A stretch of 64,000 bases of DNA from the NCBI RefSeq assembly GCF_002934065.1, contig NZ_CP018049.1:3160501-3224500 (forward strand). Direction: 5' to 3'. Below the pieces are notes generated by a model. It was not told the DNA's origin, searched no databases, and saw only the letters and a program-made list of their open reading frames with translations. This DNA is from Pseudomonas orientalis. GTDB lineage: Bacteria; Pseudomonadota; Gammaproteobacteria; Pseudomonadales; Pseudomonadaceae. Positions 38,225 to 45,841 of the stretch are shown piece after piece (the stretch's first letter is position 1; every line of letters begins with the position of its first letter). The translations under genes and the position numbers were made by a program.

Positions 38225-39250
38225 TCAGTCCGGCAGGTTGAACGGTGTCACGATCTGCACCTGTGAAGGCGCAATCGGCCCGGTCTTCCAGAGCCGGTGG
38301 TATTGGAGGATGTGCAGGAACACATGCCGCGCATCGATCTGCAGGTTGTGGTCGATGATCGCGGCAACTTTTTCCTCGAGCAGCAACTGGCGGTTCTCCT
38401 CGTCCAAGTCATGGCCGATAAACACTTCCAGTGGGCGGCCGAGCGCAGCGAACGCATCGACGATCGCACGATTGCCGCCCCCGACGCTGTAGACCGCCTT
38501 GAGCTCGGGATGCTGGTGCAGCGCATGGGTGACGCGTTCGAAGGTGCGTTCATACACGCCATAGCCGCCGCTGATATCCAGCACCCTCAGGTGCGCGGCA
38601 CGCCCGCGCAGCCAGGCGCGAAACCCCATCTCACGCTCTTCTTCGCCACGGAACAACTCGCTGCCGATCACCACCGCCACTTCCTGGGGCTGCGCCGGCA
38701 GCCAGCGCGACATCAGGTACGCGGCAGTCTGGCCGGCTGTGCGGTTGTCCATGCCCACATAGCCAACGCGCTCGCTTTGCGGCAGATCCGTGACCAGGGT
38801 CACCACCGGAATGCCTGCGGCAATCAGTTGCTTGACTGCCTGGTTTACCGCCGGTTCATCGGCTGCCTTGAGCACGACCCCTTGGCTACCGGTGCCGAGG
38901 CAGCGCAGCAGTTGATCGTGCATGGCCTGGGGCTCGATCTCTTCGAAAAGGTGAAAACGCGGCGCGATGCGAAACGGCGCCAAGCTGGCCAATTGAGCGG
39001 TGACTGCTGCCTGCACCGCCGCGCTGAACCGCTGCGGAGTGTGCATGATCACGTCGACATGGAAGGTACGCCCCACCGCCAGGCCGTTCTTTTCCTGGGA
39101 CTCCAACTCCTCCAGCGCTTGTTCGATGCGCCGGGTGGTTTGCGCATGCACGCTGCCGCGTTGGTGCAACACACGATCGACCGTGGCCTTGCTGACCCCG
39201 GCCTGGGTCGCCAGTTGCTTGATGGAGAAATGTTTGGCGCGTTCAAGCAT
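38225..39250 (-). CDS. LacI family regulator with sugar-binding domain
   Basis: The 341-residue protein has an N-terminal LacI helix-turn-helix (IKQLATQAGVSKATVDRVLHQRG, residues 10-32) and a periplasmic-binding-protein-like effector domain of the ribose/inositol type. It is the first gene of the left-hand transcript (with iolG) and is divergent from SDR-PhyH-SBP. It is the likely regulator of both through the ATTAC/GTAAT palindrome at 39289-39302. Confidence 0.9.
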   Translation of the reverse strand: MLERAKHFSIKQLATQAGVSKATVDRVLHQRGSVHAQTTRRIEQALEELESQEKNGLAVGRTFHVDVIMHTPQRFSAAVQAAVTAQLASLAPFRIAPRFHLFEEIEPQAMHDQLLRCLGTGSQGVVLKAADEPAVNQAVKQLIAAGIPVVTLVTDLPQSERVGYVGMDNRTAGQTAAYLMSRWLPAQPQEVAVVIGSELFRGEEEREMGFRAWLRGRAAHLRVLDISGGYGVYERTFERVTHALHQHPELKAVYSVGGGNRAIVDAFAALGRPLEVFIGHDLDEENRQLLLEEKVAAIIDHNLQIDARHVFLHILQYHRLWKTGPIAPSQVQIVTPFNLPD

Positions 39251-39288
39251 ACAGATTCCATGAGGTTTTTTTGAGGTTCTTTTTAGGT

Positions 39289-39302
39289 ATTACTGAGGTA
39301 AT
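39289..39302. promoter_or_regulatory. Candidate LacI-family operator
   Basis: ATTAC and GTAAT are inverted around TGAG in the 123-base gap between the divergent LacI and SDR genes. Position and symmetry suggest that the LacI-family protein binds here. Confidence 0.5.
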
Positions 39303-39345
39303 GCAATGCTAGTCTCAGTTTTGTCCGACGTCGAGCCGTGCAATG

Positions 39346-39358
39346 AACAACAACAAAA
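39346..39358 (+). promoter_or_regulatory. Hfq/Crc-type CA motif before SDR gene
   Basis: The sequence AACAACAACAAAA lies 3 bases before CAGGAG and 16 bases before the ATG of the SDR gene. It fits the AAnAAnAA target of Hfq/Crc. Confidence 0.7.
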
Positions 39359-39373
39359 CATCAGGAGTTCCCA

Positions 39374-40219
39374 ATGCCCCACACCGATCTCGCCACTTCA
39401 TTCATCGGTCAGTTTTTTGTCGTCACCGGCAGCACTCAAGGCCTCGGTGCGGCGGTGGCCCACACCCTGGCACGCCGGGGGGCGGCCGGGTTGATCATCT
39501 GCGGGCGCCGTCGCTCCCAGGGCGAAGAACAGGTGCGGCAATTGGCGCAGCTCGATTGTCAGGCCTATTTTGTCGAAGCGGACCTGGAAAACGTCGAGGA
39601 TTGCCGCGCGGTCATCGATGCGGCGCGCACGCATTTCGGCACCTTGCATGGGCTGGTCAACTGCGCCGGGATGTCAGACCGCGGCACCATTCTCGACACG
39701 TCGCCGCAACTGTTTGAGCGCCTGTTTGCAGTGAATGTGCGCGCACCGTTCTTTCTGATGCAGGAAGCGTTGAAATTGATGATCAGCCAGGGCGTGGAAG
39801 GCGCCGTGGTGAATATCCAGAGCGTCACCGGGCATGGCGGCCAATCATTCCTGAGTGCCTATGCCGCGTCCAAGGGTGCATTGGCGATCTTGACCAAGAA
39901 CGTCGCGTTCAGCGCCTTACGCAACCGCATTCGCGTGAATGGTTTGAACATCGGCTGGATGGATACGCCTCACGAAGATCAAATCCAGCGCCAGTACCAC
40001 GGCGCACAGGATGGCTGGTTGGCACAAGCGGAAGCCGCGCAACCGTTTGGACGGCTGCTCAAGCCGGAGGAAGTGGCACAAAGCGTGGCGTTTTTGCTGT
40101 CCTGCGAGTCGGGAATGATGACCGGTGCGGTGATCGACCTGGAGCAAGGCGTGGTCGGTTGCACCGACAGCAGCACTCCACAACCGCATCAGGCCTTGAG
40201 CCTGCCAGGAGGTGCGTGA
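39374..40219 (+). CDS. Short-chain dehydrogenase/reductase
   Basis: The 281-residue classical SDR has TGSTQGLG (cofactor loop), NCAG, a serine in IQSVTGHGG, and YAASK as the catalytic Tyr/Lys pair. It probably oxidises or reduces a sugar or cyclitol hydroxyl in the pathway of this cluster. Its stop overlaps the ATG of the dioxygenase gene (TGATG at 40217-40221), so the two are translationally coupled. CAGGAG supports the start. Confidence 0.88.
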   Translation: MPHTDLATSFIGQFFVVTGSTQGLGAAVAHTLARRGAAGLIICGRRRSQGEEQVRQLAQLDCQAYFVEADLENVEDCRAVIDAARTHFGTLHGLVNCAGMSDRGTILDTSPQLFERLFAVNVRAPFFLMQEALKLMISQGVEGAVVNIQSVTGHGGQSFLSAYAASKGALAILTKNVAFSALRNRIRVNGLNIGWMDTPHEDQIQRQYHGAQDGWLAQAEAAQPFGRLLKPEEVAQSVAFLLSCESGMMTGAVIDLEQGVVGCTDSSTPQPHQALSLPGGA

Positions 40220-41343
40220 TGCCTGCCTTTGTGCGCGGCGACGCCGTAAGCCTGGCGGATTTCAGCCGGATTTGCACGCAGCGGGCCAGTGCCGATGAGT
40301 ATCCGCTGTGCACTGAAGTCTTGCGCAATGTGCCCATCTATCAAGCCCGGACCTTGCGCAACAGCGACCGCCTCAGCGTGATGAATGAACTGCACCGGGT
40401 GTTCCTCGATGGTCCTGGGGTGATGGTGGTACGCGGGGGCTACGAGGATCTGGACGTGGTGGATCGCCATAGCCAGGTATTTGCGGCGATCTTCGCCAAC
40501 GAGGCCGCCCAAAGCGTCGCGGCGGATCACTTCGCCAAGGCCGGCAGCAATGGGCGTATCTGGAATGTGTTGCAGAAAGCCGCGCTGCAGTCTCCCGAAT
40601 CGTTTGTCGAGTATTACGCCAACCCATTGCTGGGATTGATTGCCGAGTCTTGGTTGGGTCCGGGCTTTCAGGTCACCGCCCAGGTTAACGTGGTGTACCC
40701 GGGCGGCCAGGCGCAGCAGCCGCATCGCGATTACCATCTGGGTTTTCAGACCGACGCTGAGGTCGAACGATTTCCACTGCCGCTGCATGTACTGTCCCAA
40801 TACCTGACCCTGCAAGGCGCCGTCGCCCATTCGGACATGCCGCTGGAAACCGGCCCTACCCAGTTACTGCCGTTCTCCCAGCAATATGCATTGGGTTACC
40901 TGGCCTGGCGCCGCACTGATTTTATCGATTATTTCCAACAGCATGCCGTGCAATTGCCGCTGAACAAGGGCGACCTGTTGTTCTTTAACCCGGCGCTGTT
41001 TCATGCCGCCGGCACCAACCGTACGCCGGACCGTCAGCGCATGGCCAATCTGTTGCAGATTTCCTCGGCGTTCGGCAAGCCGATGGAAGCCACCGATCGC
41101 GAGCGCATGATGCTGGCGATCTACCCGGTGCTGCTGGCCAATCCAGCCCTGGATGCTCAGGCGGTGATCGCCTGTACCGCCGACGGTTACTCCTTTCCCA
41201 CCAACCTTGACACCGACCCACCCCTGCAAGGCCTGGCCCCGCAAACAGGGCAACAGTTGATGCTGCAAGCCCTGGACGAACGATGGCCATACTCGGATTT
41301 CGCCGCCGCCGTGGCACGGATGCGGGCCAAGCGCCAGGCATGA
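40219..41343 (+). CDS. Phytanoyl-CoA dioxygenase (PhyH) family Fe(II)/2-oxoglutarate oxygenase
   Basis: The 374-residue protein has the 2-His-1-carboxylate iron site: H169-R-D171 in QPHRDYHLGF and a distal His262 in LFHAAGTNRT. A basic 2-oxoglutarate-binding residue follows in RTPDRQRMANL. Members hydroxylate or O-demethylate small molecules. In this cluster a sugar or cyclitol derivative is the likely substrate, which is inference from the neighbours. AGGAGG at 40207-40212 supports ATG at 40219. Confidence 0.8.
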   Translation: MPAFVRGDAVSLADFSRICTQRASADEYPLCTEVLRNVPIYQARTLRNSDRLSVMNELHRVFLDGPGVMVVRGGYEDLDVVDRHSQVFAAIFANEAAQSVAADHFAKAGSNGRIWNVLQKAALQSPESFVEYYANPLLGLIAESWLGPGFQVTAQVNVVYPGGQAQQPHRDYHLGFQTDAEVERFPLPLHVLSQYLTLQGAVAHSDMPLETGPTQLLPFSQQYALGYLAWRRTDFIDYFQQHAVQLPLNKGDLLFFNPALFHAAGTNRTPDRQRMANLLQISSAFGKPMEATDRERMMLAIYPVLLANPALDAQAVIACTADGYSFPTNLDTDPPLQGLAPQTGQQLMLQALDERWPYSDFAAAVARMRAKRQA

Positions 41344-41351
41344 ATCGCTTT

Positions 41352-41365
41352 AACAACAACAAAAA
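41352..41365 (+). promoter_or_regulatory. Hfq/Crc-type CA motif before the binding-protein gene
   Basis: The sequence AACAACAACAAAAA lies between the dioxygenase stop and the GGAG ribosome site of the binding-protein gene. It is the third such motif in the cluster. Confidence 0.7.
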
Positions 41366-41380
41366 CAGTGGAGCAACATC

Positions 41381-42304
41381 ATGAGAAAACGACTCCTGAC
41401 GGCACTCTTTACTCTTGTCGTTACGCCTTGGGCCTTGGCCGATGTGCGTATCGGCGTGAGCATCGCCCAGGTCGACGACGTATTCCTGGCACAGATGCGC
41501 GACTACATGGCGGCCCACGCCAAGGAGCTTCCCGGCGTAACCCTGCAATTTGAAGACGCCCAGGGCGACGTGGTGCGCCAGCTCAATCAGGTACAGAACT
41601 TCACCGCCCAAGGCATGGACGCAATCATTGTCAACGCGGTGGACACGGCCGCCACGCAAAAAATCACGCTCAACGCCCGGCAGGCCAAGATTCCTCTGGT
41701 GTACGTCAACCGCCGCCCCGAGTTCAAGGAGGTGCCGCCGGGAGTGGGCTATGTCGGCTCGGATGAAATCAAGGCCGGGGAAATCCAGATGCGCTATCTG
41801 GCGGAAAAAATGGGCGGCAAAGGCAACTTGGCGATCATGCTCGGGCTGCTGTCCAACAACGCCACCTACAATCGCACACTGGGCGTGAAGGCCGTGCTCA
41901 AGGATTACCCCGATATCAAGATCGTTGAGGAGCAAAGCGCGGAGTGGCAACGCAGCAAGGCGATCGACCTGATGAATAACTGGATTGTATCCGGGCGCAA
42001 GATTGACGCGGTGGCCGCCAATGCCGATGAGATGGCGATCGGCGCGGCCATGGCGATCAGCCAGGCGGGCATGCAGCCGGGCAAGGACATTCTGGTAGCG
42101 GGCAGCGACGGCGGTACGGCAGGGCTGGAGGCAGTGAAAAAAGGCCAACTGCTGGTCACGGTGTATCAGGACAACAAGGGCCAGGCAGTGGGTTCCATCG
42201 ACCTGGCGCTGAAGATGGTCAAGCATGAGCCGTACACGGCTGAACTGACGATTCCTTATCAGCAGATCACCAAGGACAACTACCAGGCGTTTCTCAACCC
42301 TTGA
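41381..42304 (+). CDS. Periplasmic sugar/cyclitol-binding protein
   Basis: The 307-residue protein has a signal peptide (MRKRLLTALFTLVVTPWALA) and a type I periplasmic-binding fold of the ribose/inositol/rhizopine class. The segments GVSIAQVDDVFLAQM, GMDAIIVNAVDT, YVGSDEIKAGEIQ and VAGSDGGTAGLEAVKKGQL are typical. No ABC permease or ATPase gene follows, so it either serves a transporter encoded elsewhere or feeds a receptor. It is the last gene of the SDR-PhyH-SBP transcript. Confidence 0.85.
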   Translation: MRKRLLTALFTLVVTPWALADVRIGVSIAQVDDVFLAQMRDYMAAHAKELPGVTLQFEDAQGDVVRQLNQVQNFTAQGMDAIIVNAVDTAATQKITLNARQAKIPLVYVNRRPEFKEVPPGVGYVGSDEIKAGEIQMRYLAEKMGGKGNLAIMLGLLSNNATYNRTLGVKAVLKDYPDIKIVEEQSAEWQRSKAIDLMNNWIVSGRKIDAVAANADEMAIGAAMAISQAGMQPGKDILVAGSDGGTAGLEAVKKGQLLVTVYQDNKGQAVGSIDLALKMVKHEPYTAELTIPYQQITKDNYQAFLNP

Positions 42305-42318
42305 TGATGCCACCCAGC

Positions 42319-42346
42319 GTGGCGAGTGAGCAGGCTCGCTCGCCAC
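42319..42346. terminator. Hairpin between convergent binding-protein and DUF2834 genes
   Basis: GTGGCGAG and CTCGCCAC pair, with an inner GAG/CTC and a CAGG loop, 15 bases after the stop of the binding-protein gene. The core GAGCAGGCTC recalls a decayed REP. There is no T-run; a bidirectional terminator is possible. Confidence 0.45.
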
Positions 42347-42357
42347 CGGAGCCTGCG

Positions 42358-42678
42358 TCAACCCTGGTTCGGTGGGCTACGGGAGAACCCATTGACAACG
42401 ATATACAGCAGCGGCCCCACCGACACGAACACCGCCGTCAACAGGAAATAGGGGATCAATGACGCCACGGAGCGCCCTCGCCCGCGCGCGTCCCGGTACA
42501 TCCACACACACGCCAGGATCGCCATCAGGTACAGGTCAATCACCACCTGCGCGGTGTCCGGCCGCGACATCAGTTCCTGGCCAAATGCAATGAGCGATTG
42601 CTCGGCCGTCAGCATCGTCGCCACGGTGTACAACGAAAAGCCAAGCAAACCGGCCAGGGCGATGTAGGGTTTAGGCAT
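42358..42678 (-). CDS. DUF2834 family membrane protein
   Basis: The 106-residue protein has three hydrophobic segments (residues about 5-25, 45-62 and 75-97) and a short basic loop (YRDARGRGRS), consistent with DUF2834. AAGGAGG directly upstream selects ATG at 42678 over an ATG seven codons earlier. The function is unknown. It is convergent with the binding-protein gene. Confidence 0.7.
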   Translation of the reverse strand: MPKPYIALAGLLGFSLYTVATMLTAEQSLIAFGQELMSRPDTAQVVIDLYLMAILACVWMYRDARGRGRSVASLIPYFLLTAVFVSVGPLLYIVVNGFSRSPPNQG

Positions 42679-42801
42679 GTTCTCCTCCTTGGAGTGCAAT
42701 GTGGATGATCAGGCCGCTTACCTTAGCAGTAAGCTGGCACTGGCAAATATCTGTCCGTAGACTGCCGCCATACCCCCACGTGAAGGCGGCGAAAAAACGT
42801 G

Positions 42802-44499
42802 ATGCAAGTTACCGAAGTCTCTATTGCCCAATTGCGCGCTGCGCTTGAATCCGGCCAGACCACTGCCGTTGAACTGGTCCGCGCCTACCTGGCGCGGATC
42901 GACGCCTATGACGGGCCGCAGACCGCCACCGCGCTGAACGCCGTGGTGGTGCGCAATCCTGAAGCCTTGAAGGAAGCCCAAGCGTCCGATGCACGCAGGG
43001 CGCAAGGCCAGACCCTGGGGCCGCTGGATGGCATTCCCTATACCGCCAAGGACAGTTACCTGGTCAAGGGCCTCACCGCCGCGTCCGGCAGCCCGGCATT
43101 CGCCAAGCTGATCGCTCAGCGCGATGCCTTCACCATTGAACGCCTGCGCGCCGGCGGCGCCATCTGCCTGGGCAAGACCAATATGCCGCCCATGGCCAAC
43201 GGCGGCATGCAACGGGGGGTGTATGGCCGTGCCGAAAGCCCGTACAACGCCGCTTACCTCACTGCACCGTTCGCCTCGGGGTCGTCCAATGGCGCCGGCA
43301 CGGCGACAGCGGCAAGCTTCGCCGCGTTCGGCCTGGCTGAAGAAACCTGGTCGAGCGGTCGCGGCCCGGCCTCCAACAACGGTTTGTGTGCGTATACGCC
43401 TTCGCGCGGGGTGATTTCGGTGCGCGGCAACTGGCCGCTGACCCCGACCATGGACGTGGTGGTGCCCTATGCGCGCACCATGGCGGACCTGCTGGAAGTG
43501 CTCGACGTGGTGGTCGCCGACGACCCGGACACCCGTGGCGACCTGTGGCGCCTGCAACCCTGGGTGCCGATTCCCAGCGTCAGCTCGGTACGCCCGGCGT
43601 CTTATGCCGAACTCGCAGAAGGCAAAGCGGCCCTCGCCGGCAAACGCTTCGGTGTGCCGCGCATGTACATCAACGCCGACCCCGAGGCCGGCACCAGCGA
43701 AAAACCGGGGATCGGCGGGCCGACCGGGCAGAAAATCCACACCCGCGCCTCGGTGATCGAGCTGTGGCAAGCGGCGCGCCAGGCCCTGGAAGCCGCTGGC
43801 GCCGAAGTTATCGAAGTTGACTTTCCCTTGGTGTCCAATTGCGAAGGCGACCGCCCCGGCGCGCCGACGGTGTTCACCCGTGGCCTGGTGTCCCGGCAAT
43901 TTCTGCACGATGAGTTGTGGGAACTCTCAGCCTGGGCTTTTGATGACTTCCTGCGCGCCAACGGCGACCCGGCCCTGAACCGCCTGGCGGATGTCGATGG
44001 CCCGAAGATCTTCCCCCACGACCCTGGCACCCTGCCCAATCGCGAAGACGACCTGGCCGCCGGCATGGACGAATACGTGCGCATGGCCCAGCGCGGTATC
44101 ACGCCGTGGAACGAGATCGGCACATTGCCCGACGGCTTGCGCGGCCTTGAGCAAACTCGTCGCCTGGACCTGGAAGACTGGATGGACACCCTGCGCCTCG
44201 ACGCGGTGCTGTTCCCGACTGTGGCTGATGTTGGGCCCGCTGATGCGGATGTCAACGAAGCTTCTGCCGATATCGCCTGGAGCAATGGCGTGTGGGTGGC
44301 CAATGGCAACCTTGCCATTCGCCATCTCGGCGTACCTACGGTCACCGTCCCGATGGGGGTGATGGCGGACATTGGCATGCCGGTCGGGCTGACGTTTGCC
44401 GGGCGGGCCTATGATGATTCGGCGCTGTTGCGCTTTGCGGCGGCGTTTGAGGCCACTGGTAACAAACGTGTAATTCCGCCGCGGACACCGCCGCTGTAG
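42802..44499 (+). CDS. Amidase-signature family protein
   Basis: The 565-residue protein has the amidase-signature catalytic elements in a variant form. The lysine is in IPYTAKDSY, the cis-serine in GSSNGAG, and the nucleophile serine in ETWSSGRGPAS, where most members have GxDxGGSIRxPA. The retained Lys-Ser-Ser suggests an active amide hydrolase, but the altered loop makes the substrate hard to guess. No GatB or GatC genes are adjacent, so it is not a tRNA amidotransferase. ATG at 42802 or GTG at 42799 may be the start. Confidence 0.8.
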   Translation: MQVTEVSIAQLRAALESGQTTAVELVRAYLARIDAYDGPQTATALNAVVVRNPEALKEAQASDARRAQGQTLGPLDGIPYTAKDSYLVKGLTAASGSPAFAKLIAQRDAFTIERLRAGGAICLGKTNMPPMANGGMQRGVYGRAESPYNAAYLTAPFASGSSNGAGTATAASFAAFGLAEETWSSGRGPASNNGLCAYTPSRGVISVRGNWPLTPTMDVVVPYARTMADLLEVLDVVVADDPDTRGDLWRLQPWVPIPSVSSVRPASYAELAEGKAALAGKRFGVPRMYINADPEAGTSEKPGIGGPTGQKIHTRASVIELWQAARQALEAAGAEVIEVDFPLVSNCEGDRPGAPTVFTRGLVSRQFLHDELWELSAWAFDDFLRANGDPALNRLADVDGPKIFPHDPGTLPNREDDLAAGMDEYVRMAQRGITPWNEIGTLPDGLRGLEQTRRLDLEDWMDTLRLDAVLFPTVADVGPADADVNEASADIAWSNGVWVANGNLAIRHLGVPTVTVPMGVMADIGMPVGLTFAGRAYDDSALLRFAAAFEATGNKRVIPPRTPPL

Positions 44500-44527
44500 G
44501 CCGATTAGTTGTCGTGTTCCGAGTTTC

Positions 44528-44882
44528 AAATGTGGGAGGGGGCTTGCCCCCGATGGCGGCCTCTGGGCTGACCAGTATCTTGGATCAGACCGAGTACATA
44601 TCCGTTATTTAGGTCACGGCCACTTAGGGTTCCGCTTTTACAGCGGCTCACTTTTGAAAAGCGCAAAAGTAAGCAAAACGCTCTTGCCCCACCACTCGGC
44701 ACCTCGCTTAGGCTCGGTGTGCCCGAACGAAGGCTTGAATCCATGGCCCAGTGCGGCTAACCCGGCGTCCTGCCGGGTTGCCCACGGATTCAAGCCTGCG
44801 TTCGGCCAGCGTGGTTTAACGGGGCGCCTGAGATCAAGATCAAAAGCGACTCGCTTCGCATCGTGGTTACCGGTGGGTACGG
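44528..44882 (+). repeat. Composite REP-associated repeat, copy C
   Basis: It begins with a REP at 44530 and continues with the same body as copies A and B. The body includes the segment CAAAACGCTCTTGCCCCACC, the hairpin AACCCGGC/GCCGGGTT (44759-44779) and the arm GCCTGAGATCAAGATCAAAA. The far REP seen in copy A is missing; a REPIN of the other family starts 8 bases later. With that REPIN it accounts for the 517-base gap between amidase and DUF6434 genes. Confidence 0.82.
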
Positions 44883-44890
44883 CTGCTTTG

Positions 44891-44988
44891 TGTAGGAGCG
44901 AGCTTGCTCGCGAAAAACTCACAGGCGCCGCGTTGATTCAGGAAGCAAGCGGTATCATTGACGTTTTTCGCGAGCAAGCTCGCTCCTA
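44891..44988. repeat. REPIN, GAGCTTGCTCGCGA family
   Basis: The inverted REP arms have an inner segment close to that of 9195-9292. The last bases of the right arm have changed (CTAAA for CTACA). Confidence 0.88.
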
Positions 44989-45016
44989 AAGTGGCGTCAA
45001 CACTTTGGCTGTAGCC

Positions 45017-45223
45017 TCAAGCAGTACGACGCTGCCACTCGTCCACCACATCGCCTAGTGTCTTGGGCACGCCGTTGCGTATCCAGGCCATGAATGGCCG
45101 GTTGAACTTGAACGCCGGGCCGCAGTGTTCAAGCATGAAGCGGCGCACGTTCTGGGTATTCCTGTAGCTTGGAGTCACGGGTGTGGCGCGGGTGATGACG
45201 CCACTGTGCCAGTCAAATTCCAT
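45017..45223 (-). CDS. DUF6434 family small protein
   Basis: The 68-residue protein (FDWHSGVITRATPVTPSYRN at the start, GVPKTLGDVVDEWQRR at the end) matches my recollection of the DUF6434 domain, which in larger proteins is found next to a SAP nucleic-acid-binding domain. Here it stands alone. It is basic and soluble. The assignment is from memory of the family pattern. Confidence 0.65.
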   Translation of the reverse strand: MEFDWHSGVITRATPVTPSYRNTQNVRRFMLEHCGPAFKFNRPFMAWIRNGVPKTLGDVVDEWQRRTA

Positions 45224-45379
45224 GTTATGCCTCGCGGATGGGGATGCCGGTCACCAACATAACCTCAAAGGAAGTCGGATCTGAGCGAAATTTCACTTTC
45301 CTTCTCCCTTGCAATTAATGCATGGTTGTACGACGACAGACCTCGTCACCTCTACGCCCACAAAAATAAGGAAACATCC

Positions 45380-45811
45380 ATGCCCAACGTCAAAGTGCTG
45401 ATCGCTTTTCTGTGCCTGTTCTCCAGCTACGTCATAGCCGCGCCGGCCCCTGCCGAGAAGGAGGTGGCCCAGGCAGTCGATCAACTGACCCAGGCCATGT
45501 TGCACCTGGATCTCAAGCAACTTCACGCACTGACATCGGACACCCTCACCTACGGTCACTCCAGCGGCAAGGTGCAGAACAAGGCGCAGTTCATCGCTGA
45601 TCTGGAAACCCACACCAGCGCGTTCAAGACCCTGGAAATGCAAAACCAGACCATCACCCTGAACGGCGACACTGCACTGGTGCGCAACCACTTCCATGCC
45701 CTGGCGGTGAACAGTGGTGTGGAAGTGCCGACCGATATCGACAATTTCCAGGTCTGGCAGAAGCAGCACGGCAAATGGCTGCTGATCGGTCGCCAGGCTT
45801 ATAAATACTGA
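45380..45811 (+). CDS. Exported NTF2-like (DUF4440/SnoaL-type) protein
   Basis: The 143-residue protein has a signal peptide (MPNVKVLIAFLCLFSSYVIAAP) and a single NTF2-like domain, with LTQAMLHLDLKQLHALTSDTL at the start and the closing strand WQKQHGKWLLIGRQAYKY. Such domains bind or convert small hydrophobic molecules; no catalytic residues can be named. AAGGAAA before ATG at 45380 decides the start over an ATG at 45326. Confidence 0.75.
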   Translation: MPNVKVLIAFLCLFSSYVIAAPAPAEKEVAQAVDQLTQAMLHLDLKQLHALTSDTLTYGHSSGKVQNKAQFIADLETHTSAFKTLEMQNQTITLNGDTALVRNHFHALAVNSGVEVPTDIDNFQVWQKQHGKWLLIGRQAYKY

Positions 45812-45841
45812 CCCTTGCCCGGTGAGCCGTTCAGCCACGGT

